Shown: in pieces, positions 34,348-43,800 of the stretch
Position numbering within the stretch: position 1 is the first letter of the stretch
Layout of the letters: each line of letters begins with the position of its first letter
Assembly: GCA_026393985.1 (NCBI GenBank)
Contig: JAPKZB010000038.1
Location: 1-52,718, forward strand
Direction: 5' to 3'
From: Acidobacteriota bacterium
GTDB lineage: Bacteria > Acidobacteriota > Terriglobia > Bryobacterales > Bryobacteraceae
DNA length: 52,718 bases
The notes under the pieces: model-generated
Database searches by the model: none
What the model saw: only the letters and a program-made list of their open reading frames with translations
Told to the model about the DNA's origin: nothing
Translations under genes and position numbers: made by a program

Positions 34348-35940
34348 CTAGCGAATGGCGGTTGGCACCAAGGGCTGCGTCTGTTCGAGCTTGCGCAGCT
34401 CTTCCTCTTCCTGCAGCGCCCCACCCTCGTGATACTCCTCGTCGACGTTCACCCGCCAGAGGTCGTAGCGCGGACCCTGGCCGGTCAGGTCACTCACGAT
34501 GTTCCGGGCAGCCAGCATGGCCGTCAACATCGAGTGATCCTGATTGTTGTACCGATGCATGCCGTTCCGCCCCACTAACTGCAGGTTCGGAACCTCAGCC
34601 AGAAACCGCTGTACCGCGGCGATGCCGCGCTTGTAGACCGCGTCGTAGACCGGATAGGCCTTCGGCATCCGCACCACGCACCCGTCGAGCACGTCTTCGG
34701 CCTTCACCAGACCCAGTTGAGCCACTTCGCGCCGGCCCAGGTCTACCAGTTCGGCATCAGTCAAGCTCCACAATCCGTCACCTTCGAAACAGAAATACTC
34801 GAGTCCGAGGCAGGAGCGGTCCGGTTCCGGAATCATCTCCGGACTCCAGTTTCCGAAGTTCTGAATGCGGCCGACCTTGACGCCGGGTTCGTGAATATAG
34901 ATCCAGTTATCGGGAAACAGGTCCGTGCCCCGGATAATCAGCGCCACGGTCAGGAAGTCCCGGTAGTTGAAATCGTTCGCGGCCGCCAGGAGTTCGGGCG
35001 GAGGAGGAGGGTCAAGCTTGGCGATCAACTCCCGGATGGGGAGCGAACTGATGAAATGCGAACCCTCGTACCTTCGGCCGCCGGCTTCGACGGCCACAAT
35101 GCGGCCCGGTTCCCAGAAGATCCGGTCGACCGAGGCATTCATCACGACTTTCGAGTTGGCCGCTTCAAGAATCTCCCGCGTGCGCTGCCACATCATCCCG
35201 GGGCCCCGCCGCGGGTATTGGAACTCATGGATCAGGGTCTTGATGACCTCGCCCTTGGCCTGGTTCCTGGGCGGGAACAGCGCGTTCTTGACGGCGGTGT
35301 ACAGCGACAGCCCCTTGATCCGCTGGGCCGCCCATTCGGCCTGAATGTTCTGACACTTCATGCCCCACACCTTCTCGGTGTAGGATTCAAAGAAGATTTT
35401 GAATAGTCTCCGGCCAAACCGGTTGGATACCCAGGTGGCGAAATCGTTCTCCGGTTTCTGCGGGAACAGTTGGGCCCAAAGGTAGCTCAAACCGCAGTGC
35501 GCCGCCTCAAGAATGCCGAGGCCGAACAAAGCATTCCGCGGCTCGAGCGGATAACTGAAGAACTTCCGTTTGTAGAAGATTCGCGACAGGCGGGGCCGGG
35601 AGATGAAGTCGCCACCCAATACTTCGAGCCACATCTTCTCGACCAAACTTACCTTGGTAAAGAACCGATGGCCGCCGATGTCAAACAGGTATCCCTTGTA
35701 CTCCGCCGTACGCGAGATCCCACCGACAACCTGATCTTTTTCGAGGATCACGGAGGATATCCCGGCGCGATTCAATTCATAGCCAGCCGTGAGCCCGGCG
35801 GGCCCGGCGCCCAGAATCACGACCGAGGCACTCCCGCCTTCGCCGCCCGCCAGCCCGGACCAGGGACCGGCCAGTAGCAGCGCGGGATCCGCCGCGGAAG
35901 TTTCAACCGACTGGGAGTTCGTTTGGTAGGAGACAGACAT
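34348..35940 (-). CDS. FAD-dependent oxidoreductase (UDP-galactopyranose mutase/amine-oxidase-like)
   Basis: 530 residues. After a variable leader comes the Rossmann motif VVILGAGPAGLTAGYELNRA, then VVGGISRTAEYKGYLFDIGG and HRFFTK, the pattern of protoporphyrinogen-oxidase-like and UDP-galactopyranose-mutase-like flavoproteins. Later features: FFESYTEKVWGMKCQNI, IQAEWAAQRIKGLSLYTAVK, and the C-terminal GRNGMHRYNNQDHSMLTAM that closes over FAD. The exact reaction is not clear; proteins of this kind handle sugar-nucleotide ring contraction or polyprenyl/isoprenoid substrates. It is the last gene of a minus-strand unit. AAGGAT overlapping the upstream stop is its ribosome site, indicating coupling. 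Confidence 0.85.
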   Translation of the reverse strand: MSVSYQTNSQSVETSAADPALLLAGPWSGLAGGEGGSASVVILGAGPAGLTAGYELNRAGISSVILEKDQVVGGISRTAEYKGYLFDIGGHRFFTKVSLVEKMWLEVLGGDFISRPRLSRIFYKRKFFSYPLEPRNALFGLGILEAAHCGLSYLWAQLFPQKPENDFATWVSNRFGRRLFKIFFESYTEKVWGMKCQNIQAEWAAQRIKGLSLYTAVKNALFPPRNQAKGEVIKTLIHEFQYPRRGPGMMWQRTREILEAANSKVVMNASVDRIFWEPGRIVAVEAGGRRYEGSHFISSLPIRELIAKLDPPPPPELLAAANDFNYRDFLTVALIIRGTDLFPDNWIYIHEPGVKVGRIQNFGNWSPEMIPEPDRSCLGLEYFCFEGDGLWSLTDAELVDLGRREVAQLGLVKAEDVLDGCVVRMPKAYPVYDAVYKRGIAAVQRFLAEVPNLQLVGRNGMHRYNNQDHSMLTAMLAARNIVSDLTGQGPRYDLWRVNVDEEYHEGGALQEEEELRKLEQTQPLVPTAIR

Positions 35941-35946
35941 GAAGGG

Positions 35947-36924
35947 TTATCCTTTCTTGGTATTCGCATCCGGGGTAAGCCGGTAAGAGGCGAACTCCGA
36001 AATCAGCTGAAAATCATTGCGTACGGCTTGCGGGTTTTCTCCCCGCTGGTGAATCTGGTTCGCCGCAATCGCTCCCAGATCCGCAGCCTGCTGCAGGTAG
36101 GCGACTTTCGCCGGATCGATCCCCATGATCCGGCAGCAGGTGGCATCGACGGCCCTCAGATCCTGCCCGAAAACGAGCAAACCAACGTCCTTGGCCTGTC
36201 CCTGGATCGGCCCGTTGCCTTCCATTCCCACAATCCCGTCGACGATAGCGAAGGTTTTGCGGAACTGCCGGTTGAGCGCCACAATCGAGTTGTCGATGCC
36301 GATGTAGTGCAGCGTATTCTTGGGCCAGCCATAAACCGCCCCGGGCACCAGCCCGAACAGGTTCTTCATCGACAGGGTCGCCGCCGCCCAGTGATGCGTC
36401 TTCATCTTGGGCATGGAGACGATTAGATCCGCGCCCAAAGCCGTATTGGGGAGGAAAAACTGCTTCTCGTTGGCAAAATTCGCTACCGGGCTGACATCGT
36501 CGCGATTCAGGTCGACAAACTGGTCCTCGAAGCCCCGGATTCCTTTCCAGTACCCCGCTTCGTCGGCCACTCCGAGCGTATCGCGGCGGTGACCGGGACC
36601 TTCGGCAATGGTGACCGAGGCCGCACCGAGCGACCGAAAGGCCCGCAGGGCGGCCGCTACCAGCGCCACATCGGTGTTGATCGCCGTCGAAGCATCAAAC
36701 TCCACCAGATTGGGCTTGAGCAGCACGGTCTTGCCCTTCACGTCCAAACCACATAGCCGGATGCCTTCGAGAATGGTGTCCGTCAGTTCGGTCTGGTAGC
36801 TCTTGGCCCGCAGGACCGCCACCGGCGAAGTACCGTCAAAGATCTTCCGCTCAGTCTTCTGACAGGAGGTCAACCCGGCGGCCAAAGCCGCAGTCAGCGC
36901 GCGTCTCGCCATACAGGGTTTCAC
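35947..36924 (-). CDS. exported DUF362 protein
   Basis: 325 residues. Leader ARRALTAALAAGLTSC suggests Tat and/or a lipobox cysteine. The DUF362 core is clear: VLLKPNLVEFDASTAINTDV, TIAEGPGHRRDT, DLIVSMPKMKTHHWAAATLS and LRAVDATCCRIMGIDPAKVA. DUF362 proteins often carry a ferredoxin-type cluster domain; no CxxCxxC cluster is visible here. The start is GTG in a GTGA overlap with the upstream gene, with GAGGGG at 8 nt. Function is unknown; it may be a redox or maturation partner of the flavoprotein 6 bp downstream. Confidence 0.88.
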   Translation of the reverse strand: MKPCMARRALTAALAAGLTSCQKTERKIFDGTSPVAVLRAKSYQTELTDTILEGIRLCGLDVKGKTVLLKPNLVEFDASTAINTDVALVAAALRAFRSLGAASVTIAEGPGHRRDTLGVADEAGYWKGIRGFEDQFVDLNRDDVSPVANFANEKQFFLPNTALGADLIVSMPKMKTHHWAAATLSMKNLFGLVPGAVYGWPKNTLHYIGIDNSIVALNRQFRKTFAIVDGIVGMEGNGPIQGQAKDVGLLVFGQDLRAVDATCCRIMGIDPAKVAYLQQAADLGAIAANQIHQRGENPQAVRNDFQLISEFASYRLTPDANTKKG

Positions 36925-37814
36925 GAGGGTTTCCCCTCGGGCCGGAAGTGGCGGAAACCGCCATCAGCCGCGGCCAGAACCTCCAAAGCATTCAGAATCA
37001 GGTCTTTCGCTACCGGTTGGTCGGTGGGTTCGTTCGGTAAATCGGTACCCAGGAGCCGCAGGCTGATTGCCAGCCACGCCCGCGACCAGCGGGAACGGCT
37101 ACTCTGCCAGAGTTGCGAGGCGTGGCGTACCGCGTCGGACAGGTCCGCCTCGCGGCTCCCCTGTAAGCCAAGCAGCGCCAGAGCCGTCGTTTCCGGATAA
37201 GACGGCAGGTCGATGCCCAGCGCGGCGCGCGACCCGTAGTTCCAACCACCGTCGCTGCAACGGCGACGCAGAATCATTCCTTCGCCGAGCGCTACCCGCC
37301 GCGACAGCGCCGCGTTCCGCACCTGCGGAGCGGCCCGTTTGAGCGCCACCAGCGTATGCGCCGTCGGCTCGATCCAAGCCGTGGTATCCGGCCGCCACGG
37401 CCAGCCCCGATACTTTGGATCGTTCCCTAACTTGGACAGCCCGACCATTGTCATCATGCGAACCAGCAGGCTCGACTCGGCCCCGGAACACTCCAACAGC
37501 CATGCCACGCCCCGTTGAAACGAATCGTCATAAACCCGCTGCGAACAGTGCAGAGTCACGGCCAGCGCCGTAGACCAGTGCGGCTCGGCGACCTGCCCAT
37601 TCGCCTGCCAGGCCCCATCCGGGCGCTGCCACGACCGCAGCAGACGCCAACCCTTCTGCCACGCCTCCGATTCCGCCTCCCGGTGCAGGGCAAGCAGCGC
37701 ATACGCTGTCGGCTCCAGCCAGGAGCGCTTCCCAGGGAAATACGCCCAGCCGCCATCCGGGTTCTGATTGTTGCGCAGCACCTCGAGCCGAGGTCGGAGA
37801 TAATCCTGGACCAT
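36921..37814 (-). CDS. prenyltransferase/terpenoid-cyclase-like toroid protein
   Basis: 297 residues made of repeated alpha-alpha pairs with QW-like motifs: NPDGGWAYFPGKRSWLEPTA, QRPDGAWQANGQVAEPHWST, CSDGGWNYGS and YPETTALALLGLQG. This is the fold of squalene-hopene cyclase and prenyltransferase beta subunits, at half the size of a cyclase. The acidic DXDD cyclase motif is not visible, so a binding or helper role may be more apt than cyclisation. It is cotranslated with DUF362 through the GTGA overlap. A similar toroid occurs in the ankyrin-haem fusion at 46928-48733. Confidence 0.8.
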   Translation of the reverse strand: MVQDYLRPRLEVLRNNQNPDGGWAYFPGKRSWLEPTAYALLALHREAESEAWQKGWRLLRSWQRPDGAWQANGQVAEPHWSTALAVTLHCSQRVYDDSFQRGVAWLLECSGAESSLLVRMMTMVGLSKLGNDPKYRGWPWRPDTTAWIEPTAHTLVALKRAAPQVRNAALSRRVALGEGMILRRRCSDGGWNYGSRAALGIDLPSYPETTALALLGLQGSREADLSDAVRHASQLWQSSRSRWSRAWLAISLRLLGTDLPNEPTDQPVAKDLILNALEVLAAADGGFRHFRPEGKPS

Positions 37815-37871
37815 GGGCAGGATATCGGACGAAACGGAGAAAAGCTTTAGGCGACCCGGGCGAATCTAGGC

Positions 37872-39065
37872 CTAAGACCTTAGCAGGCCCATCGACCTTC
37901 CCGTCCGCGCGAGAATCTCCAGGGCGCGGTCCAGATGTGCCCGCGTGTGGGTCGCCGTAACAATCGTCCGGATGCGCGCCTTGCCCTCGGGCACGGTTGG
38001 AAACCCGATGCCCGTCGCCAACAGTCCGTTCTCAAACAGCGCCGCCGAAAACGCGTGCGCCGTCCGGGCGTCGCCGACCAGAATCGGCGTAATCGGCGTT
38101 TCCGTGCGACCGGTATCGAATCCCAACCGGTTCAGTTCCGCCTGAAAGTAGCGCGTATGCTCCCAGAGCGCCGCAATCCGCTCCGGCTCCCGCTCGAGCA
38201 GGTCGAACGCCGCCAGGCACGCCGCCGTAACAGCCGGCGGATGGGAGGTCGAAAACAGAAACGGCCGTGCGCGATGGTGCAGGTAGTCAATCAGGTCCCG
38301 GCTCCCGCAGACATAACCACCGAGCACCCCGATCGACTTCGACAACGTGCCCACCTGAATGTCCACGCGGCCATGCAGCCCGAAGTGGTCCACCGTCCCG
38401 CGGCCGTTGCGCCCCAGCACCCCGGAGGCGTGCGCGTCATCCACCATCATGATGGCCCCATGGCGGCCGGCCAACTCGACCAGCGCCGGCAGCGGGCCGA
38501 TGTCGCCATCCATCGAGAACACCCCGTCGGTGATCAGCAGCTTGCGGCCGGGCACGCCGTCGAGTGCCGCCAGTTTGGTCTCCGCGTCGCCGGCATCGGC
38601 GTGGCGGAAGACGTGAATCTTTGCCCGCGACAGGCGACAGCCGTCAATAATGCTTGCGTGGTTCAACTCGTCAGAGATGATGTGGTCTTCCTTGGCAAGA
38701 ACCGCCGATACCGTACCCGCGTTCGCCGTGAAGCCGGACTGGAAGACCACGCACGCCTCCACGTTCTTGAACGCCGCAATCCGCCGCTCCAACTCCAGAT
38801 GCATCGCCATGGTGCCCGAGATGGTCCGCACTGCCCCGGACCCTACTCCGAATTGGCGCGTAGCAGCAATCGCCGCCTCCTTCAACCTGGGATGATTCGC
38901 CAATCCGAGGTAGTTGTTCGAGGCGAGATTGATCACCTCCCGCCCGTCATACCGGCTAATGGGTTCGCACGGGCCCTCCAGTTCCCGCAGGCGCTGAAAG
39001 GCTCCCGCCGCCCGAACCTCGTCGAGTTGTGCGCTGAGATAGGCTAACGGAGCAGGCTGGGACAT
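37872..39065 (-). CDS. kbl: alpha-oxoamine synthase (glycine C-acetyltransferase-like)
   Basis: 397 residues, PLP fold-type I. Motifs: INLASNNYLGLANHPRLKEA, GSGAVRTISGTMAMHLELE, DELNHASIIDG, VDDAHASGVLGRNGRG, and TLSKSIGVLGG with the Schiff-base lysine near 243. Best fit is Kbl-type glycine C-acetyltransferase (glycine plus acetyl-CoA to 2-amino-3-oxobutyrate). 8-amino-7-oxononanoate synthase or a serine palmitoyltransferase-like enzyme are alternatives, and no threonine dehydrogenase gene is next to it. It is 3 bp from the DUF1080 gene and 57 bp ahead of the toroid gene. Its grouping with toroid and flavoprotein genes hints at lipid or envelope use rather than threonine breakdown. Confidence 0.85.
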   Translation of the reverse strand: MSQPAPLAYLSAQLDEVRAAGAFQRLRELEGPCEPISRYDGREVINLASNNYLGLANHPRLKEAAIAATRQFGVGSGAVRTISGTMAMHLELERRIAAFKNVEACVVFQSGFTANAGTVSAVLAKEDHIISDELNHASIIDGCRLSRAKIHVFRHADAGDAETKLAALDGVPGRKLLITDGVFSMDGDIGPLPALVELAGRHGAIMMVDDAHASGVLGRNGRGTVDHFGLHGRVDIQVGTLSKSIGVLGGYVCGSRDLIDYLHHRARPFLFSTSHPPAVTAACLAAFDLLEREPERIAALWEHTRYFQAELNRLGFDTGRTETPITPILVGDARTAHAFSAALFENGLLATGIGFPTVPEGKARIRTIVTATHTRAHLDRALEILARTGRSMGLLRS

Positions 39066-39068
39066 GGC

Positions 39069-40187
39069 CTAAATCTCCCGGATGCGAAGCTGCTTGTACT
39101 CAATCCAACTGGCACTCTGATGGGCCTGCAGCAGCACATGGCCCGCTTCGAGCCGATCCAACTTAGCGTAGTCCACTACGTTTTCTCCGTTGATACGGAT
39201 GACGCAGTGCGGCCCCTTCACAAACACCTGGAACAGAAACCACTGCTCGGGCACAAGCCGCGGATACTTCGCCCGCTGGATGCCATAGAGCGATCCCGTC
39301 GGATACACCGCGCCCTCAACGTCGTGGATCTGGATCTCATAGTGCGGCTTCTGCCCCGATCCCTCTGAGCGGAAGAAGATGCCGCCGTTTGAATGCTTAC
39401 GCGCCCGGACGTAGGTCTCGAGCACAAAGTCTTTGTACTTGACCTTGGTCGCCAGATGGCCGTTGTAGTCGGTCCGAAAGATCGGGCCGAGCGGCAGCCA
39501 TTTCGCCTTGCCCTCTTCGACAAACCAGTTCTTTTCAAAATCGGCCGGCTCCCTGTAGAGCGACTGCCACGCAATAGCGCCGGGTAACTCCTTGACGCGG
39601 AGATTGCGAAACCGGATGGGATAGCTGAGCGACTGCAAACCGATACGGCCTGAGGTCAAACGGTAGCGCAGATCGGGGTGCTCGCTGAGGTTCAGGTCCT
39701 GCACCATGGCGCCATTGGTCCAGACCTGCAAGCGGGAGCCCTCGAGCAGAATCCGCATCGAGTTCCACTCCCCTTTGCTCTTCACGTTCACCAGACGCGG
39801 GGCCACGTGCGGAAACACCGAGCCCATCGACTCCGGCTTCGGCGGATTCTCCTCTTTGTGGAAGATCTTGATGCACAGGCCACAGTCGATGGCCGGACCG
39901 TGCTCGGGCGCCCGTAGATAGATGCCGGAGTCGATCCAGCCTTTGACAAAGAACTCGAGCCGGAGATCGAAGTTCTCGTAGGTCTTCGTGGTGGCCAGCC
40001 ACGTGGGCGAGTTGGCGGCCTCGGTGACCAGAATGGCTCCTTCCTCAACGGCAAAGGCGGACTCGGGGCCTTCCTTGACCTCCCAGCCCTGAAGCGTGCG
40101 CCCGTCGAAAAGCGCGTGGAAACCGGACTCGTCCTGACCCAGCAAGGGCGTGGCGGCGAGAGCAAGAAGATGGCGGCGGGTGAACAT
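39069..40187 (-). CDS. exported DUF1080 (3-keto-disaccharide hydrolase) protein, two domains
   Basis: About 372 residues with leader MFTRRHLLALAATPLLG. Two concanavalin-like DUF1080 domains are seen: FHALFDGRTLQGWEVKEG ... GIYLRAPEHGPAIDCGLCIK ... WNSMRILLEGSRLQVWTNGA, then GHLATKVKYKDFVLETYVRA ... GGIFFRSEGSGQKPHYEIQI ... VFVKGPHCVIRINGENVV. DUF1080 members hydrolyse 3-keto-glycosides in other bacteria; this specific substrate is unknown. I chose the ATG at 40185-40187 because the RR leader follows at once; ATG 40197-40199 is an alternative and would place its ribosome site in a stem-loop. It is first in the five-gene minus-strand unit. Confidence 0.83.
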   Translation of the reverse strand: MFTRRHLLALAATPLLGQDESGFHALFDGRTLQGWEVKEGPESAFAVEEGAILVTEAANSPTWLATTKTYENFDLRLEFFVKGWIDSGIYLRAPEHGPAIDCGLCIKIFHKEENPPKPESMGSVFPHVAPRLVNVKSKGEWNSMRILLEGSRLQVWTNGAMVQDLNLSEHPDLRYRLTSGRIGLQSLSYPIRFRNLRVKELPGAIAWQSLYREPADFEKNWFVEEGKAKWLPLGPIFRTDYNGHLATKVKYKDFVLETYVRARKHSNGGIFFRSEGSGQKPHYEIQIHDVEGAVYPTGSLYGIQRAKYPRLVPEQWFLFQVFVKGPHCVIRINGENVVDYAKLDRLEAGHVLLQAHQSASWIEYKQLRIREI

Positions 40188-40202
40188 GTCACTTCGCATT
40201 AT

Positions 40203-40233
40203 CCGCCAACCCGGCACCGCGCCGGGTTGGCGG
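40203..40233. repeat. perfect 13-bp intergenic stem-loop
   Basis: CCGCCAACCCGGC (40203-40215), 5-nt loop, GCCGGGTTGGCGG (40221-40233). It lies between the Spy-like stop and the DUF1080 start on the minus strand. There is no T-tract. If the ATG at 40199 is used, the GGCGG of the stem would be near the ribosome site and could be sequestered. Confidence 0.75.
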
Positions 40234-40244
40234 AGAGCGCCTGC

Positions 40245-40769
40245 TTACTGGCCGCGATGGTGGCCGAAATGGCCGCCGCCCATCGGACCGCCCATCCGGC
40301 CGCGCATGCCGGGGCCGCCCGGGCCGCCGGGTCCCTCGGGCCCTTCCGGCGCGCCACCAATCAGATTCAACCGCTGCGCCGCACGGATCTCGCCCTGCAG
40401 TTGCATGGCCTCTTCGAGCGTCTTCAGCTTCGTCTTCTGCTCGGCCGACAGCAGCGTCAACACGGTTTGCCGCGCCTTGGCCCGGCCCTCGGCGATCTGC
40501 TTGGCGTAGCTCTGCCCTTCGATGACCAGGCGCCCCACCGCCGCAGAGTCCGGGTTGGCCTGGCTCGACAGGCTCCGCAGGTTCTGTCGGTTAGTCCGCA
40601 GCTTATCGGCCAGATCGCGAGTGGCCTGCAGGGCCGAACGGTTGGCGTCCTGAATCGAAGCCACCTGGGCATCGGTCAGGTTTAGAAATGACTTCAGTTC
40701 GTTAACGGGCGGCTGCGCCAGAGCGACCGCCGCCGTAAATACAGGAAGTAACAGGGAACGTAGTTTCAT
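40245..40769 (-). CDS. Spy/CpxP-like periplasmic protein with Gly-Pro-rich tail
   Basis: 174 residues. Signal peptide MKLRSLLLPVFTAAVALAQ; GAGAGGA before the ATG at 40767-40769 supports the start. The middle is helical with LTDAQVASIQ ... LLSAEQKTKLKTLEEAM, the LT.AQ..k and Ls.eQ..kl pattern of LTXXQ-motif/Spy-type proteins, which act as periplasmic chaperones or metal-stress sensors. The tail is low-complexity (GPEGPGGPGGPGMRGRMGG, then a His-rich HFGHHRGQ), which may bind metal. It lies 100 bp after the receptor gene. Confidence 0.82.
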   Translation of the reverse strand: MKLRSLLLPVFTAAVALAQPPVNELKSFLNLTDAQVASIQDANRSALQATRDLADKLRTNRQNLRSLSSQANPDSAAVGRLVIEGQSYAKQIAEGRAKARQTVLTLLSAEQKTKLKTLEEAMQLQGEIRAAQRLNLIGGAPEGPEGPGGPGGPGMRGRMGGPMGGGHFGHHRGQ

Positions 40770-40869
40770 GAGAAATCCTCTCCATGGGATCGGTTGGTAA
40801 CCGCCTCTGTAGGGATAAACGCGAACGGCCAAGAGAAGTTCTTTAAAGATTGTTAAGGAGCCGATCCGC

Positions 40870-43800
40870 CTAGAATTCAAAGCGCATACTGAGCTGTATC
40901 TGGCGCCCGGTGCCGCGCGTCGACGTGATCCGCCCGAAGTCGCCCCGGCCCCGCACCGCGGCCGGGACGGTGAAGTTCGGCCGGTTCGGCAGGTTGTAGA
41001 AGTCGCTCCGGAACAGCAACCCGTACCGCTCCCGGATCGCCCACCGCTTATTCACCGACAGGTCCACGTTCACCTGACCCGGTCCGAAACCCAGCGCCCG
41101 CGCCGCGTTGCCGAAAGCGCCTACCGCCGGGCCCGCGAAACACGCGGTATTGAACCACTGATTCAACGCCTCCCCCCGCGTCCTTCCCCCGGCCAACCGG
41201 GGCTCGCACGTCAGGTTCGGCCGCGGACTGCCGGCAAAGGTGTTGGTCAGGTTCGTCTGCTCAATCGCCCCCCACGGCGCCCCCGAGAAGAATTCGGCGA
41301 TTGTTCCAAGGGACCAGCCGCCAACGATAGCGTTCCAGACAGGATGGCCCGGATCCACCGGCTTCCCCTTGCCAATCGGCAGTTCGTACACGCTCGAGCC
41401 GATGAACCGGTGCCGGATGTCGTTGCCCGAGTAAGAACGATCCAGGCTACGCAGTTCGGGGTGCGTATATCCATTCCCCTCGCCGCCCGCGAACTCGTTG
41501 CCGCCTTCGATGTTATCGAGAAACTTAGACCAGGTGTAGTTGGCGAGCAGATTGAATCCGTTCGCGTAGCGCCGTTCCACCTTCAGGTTCATCGCGTGGT
41601 AAGTGGAACTGCCCCAGTTCGGCGTCAACCGGTTCACCGCGTTGAATTGCGGGAACAGCCGCGCCGTCTGGCTCTGCACGGCCGGCCCGCGCCCGTTGAC
41701 CAGGGGAATCACGTTGATGTTCACCGCCGCGCCGCCGAGTTTGCGGCCCAGATTACCCAGATAGGCCGCCTCAAACAGCATGTTACCGGCCAGTTCCCGT
41801 TGCATCGTCAGGTTAACCTGCTGCGAGTAGCCGTTAACGTGGTTCTGCGCAATAAAGTCCGGCGCCGACCGCGGCGCCTGTCCGATACGAACAGCGCCCC
41901 AGCCCGGCCCGATCGGCTCCCGGGTAGCGGCCGGTAAACCGGACCGGAACAGAAAGGCCGGCGTCAGGCCGCCGTCCGGCGAAGTGAACGACGAGTTGAC
42001 CCCGAAACCCTGCGAAAGCGTGTTGACGACGGCGCCGAAGTAACTGCCGAGATAGTTGATCCCGTAGCCGCCGCGCACCACCGTCCGCGCCGCCGGCTTC
42101 CAGGCAAAGCCGAACCGCGGGGCCAGATTGTTGCGGTCGAACGGATGCGCATACTTACCAAGCCCGTCCCGGCCGGAAAAGGTAACCACCCCGGGCGTGC
42201 CCGACACCGGGTTCATCGCTGTCCCGTTGAACCCGCTCTGGCGGTTGTCGATCCGCTCCCAGCGCGGGGTATCGATCTCCCACCGCAGTCCCAGGTTGAA
42301 GGTCAGATTCTTAGTGACTTTCCAATCGTCCTGCACATAGACACCGTAGTAATCGGTGCGGGCCTCCAGCAGGTCCGGCTTGCTTTGCGCGGCGCTCGAG
42401 GTCCAGCCGAGGAGGAAGGCGGCCATGCCGCTGCGGGTGGCCCGGTCGTTAAACGTGAAGCTGCCGCCGCCTGACTGCGAAAACTCATCTTTGTTCAGCG
42501 AGTACCGCATTTCAAAGCCGGTCTTGAGGGTATGCTTCCCCCGAATCCAGGTGAGGTTATCCACCAGGTGATGCGTCAAAATCGGCGTTTGGATGCGCTC
42601 GTTCGGCGAAACGCTGAAGCCGGACTGGCCCGTCACGGCGATGATCGGGAACGCGGATTCGTCGACGCCCCGCAGTCCGATCTTTCCGTTGAAGCCGGAC
42701 CCGGCGCCGGCCGCCCGGTTGATGGCGAGACGCGTCGAATAGGCATACCGGACCTCATTGAGCAGCACCGGGGTGAAGTTATGCATCCACGAGCCGAGCG
42801 CCGCCTGCACTTGATTCTCGCGGATGCCCGCCCGCGTGTCGGCAATCCGGTCCGGGTAGGCGTTGGCGATGTCCTGCGGCGCCCGGATGAAGTTGTAGCG
42901 GCCGAAAATGCGGTCGTTATTGCCGAGGGCGTGGTCGATACGGGTGGTCAGCGAATCCTGCGTCAGCTTATCGGAAAGGTTCACGGTGTAATTGGCGCTG
43001 GGTGCCCGCGTCAGATCGGAGGCGACGTTAGCGGCCGGATACAGCGCGGTAAGTTGGCGCGCGATCGGATCAATGCGGCTCGCCGGAATTACGTTGCCAG
43101 GAAAGGGCTGCGCGCTGACCGGGTCGAGCACGGCCACGTCCCGGCGGTTTGAAAAATCCCCGTTGCGTTCGGGAGCGTGCGGCATAATGAGCCCCGAAAC
43201 GGTCACGCCGTCCCGCCGGCGCGCCCCTTCATAGTTGGCAAAGAAGAACATGCGGTCCTTGCGGATAGGCCCGCCGAAGGAGCCACCGAAGATGTTGTAG
43301 CGCAACGGCGCTTTCCGCGGGGCGAAAAAGGTCCGGGTATCGAGCACCTGGTTGCGCAGAAACTCATACGCCGCGCCGTGGTACTGATTGGTTCCGGACC
43401 GCGTCGTCATGAGGATGAGCCCACCGCCGGCCCGGCCAAACTCGGCGGAGAAGTTACTCATCTCCGCCTTGAACTCCTGCAGCGACTCGGCCGGCGGGTT
43501 CAGTTGTAACTGTGCCACACCCAGCGACATATTCTGCACGACGGCGCCATCGAGCTGCCACATCTGGTTCTGGCTCCGTCCGCCGGCCATTGAGAACATC
43601 GGCACCTGTTCGCCGCCCGTCTCGGAAGTAAACGTCACCGCGCCCAGCAGGCGCACCAGGCCCGCCGTCCGCCGGCTCTCGAGCGGCATGTTCAGCACCG
43701 TGGTTCTCTCAATCAACTGGCCCACCGAGGAGGTTTCCGATTCGAGCAGCGCCGCCTGCGCCTTGACCTCGACGGTCTCGGAGACGGCGCCGACGCTAAG

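Noticed and set aside
37935-39047. Plus-strand frame of 370 codons over the oxoamine synthase gene
   Set aside because: The minus strand has the complete PLP enzyme with all motifs; the plus reading has none.
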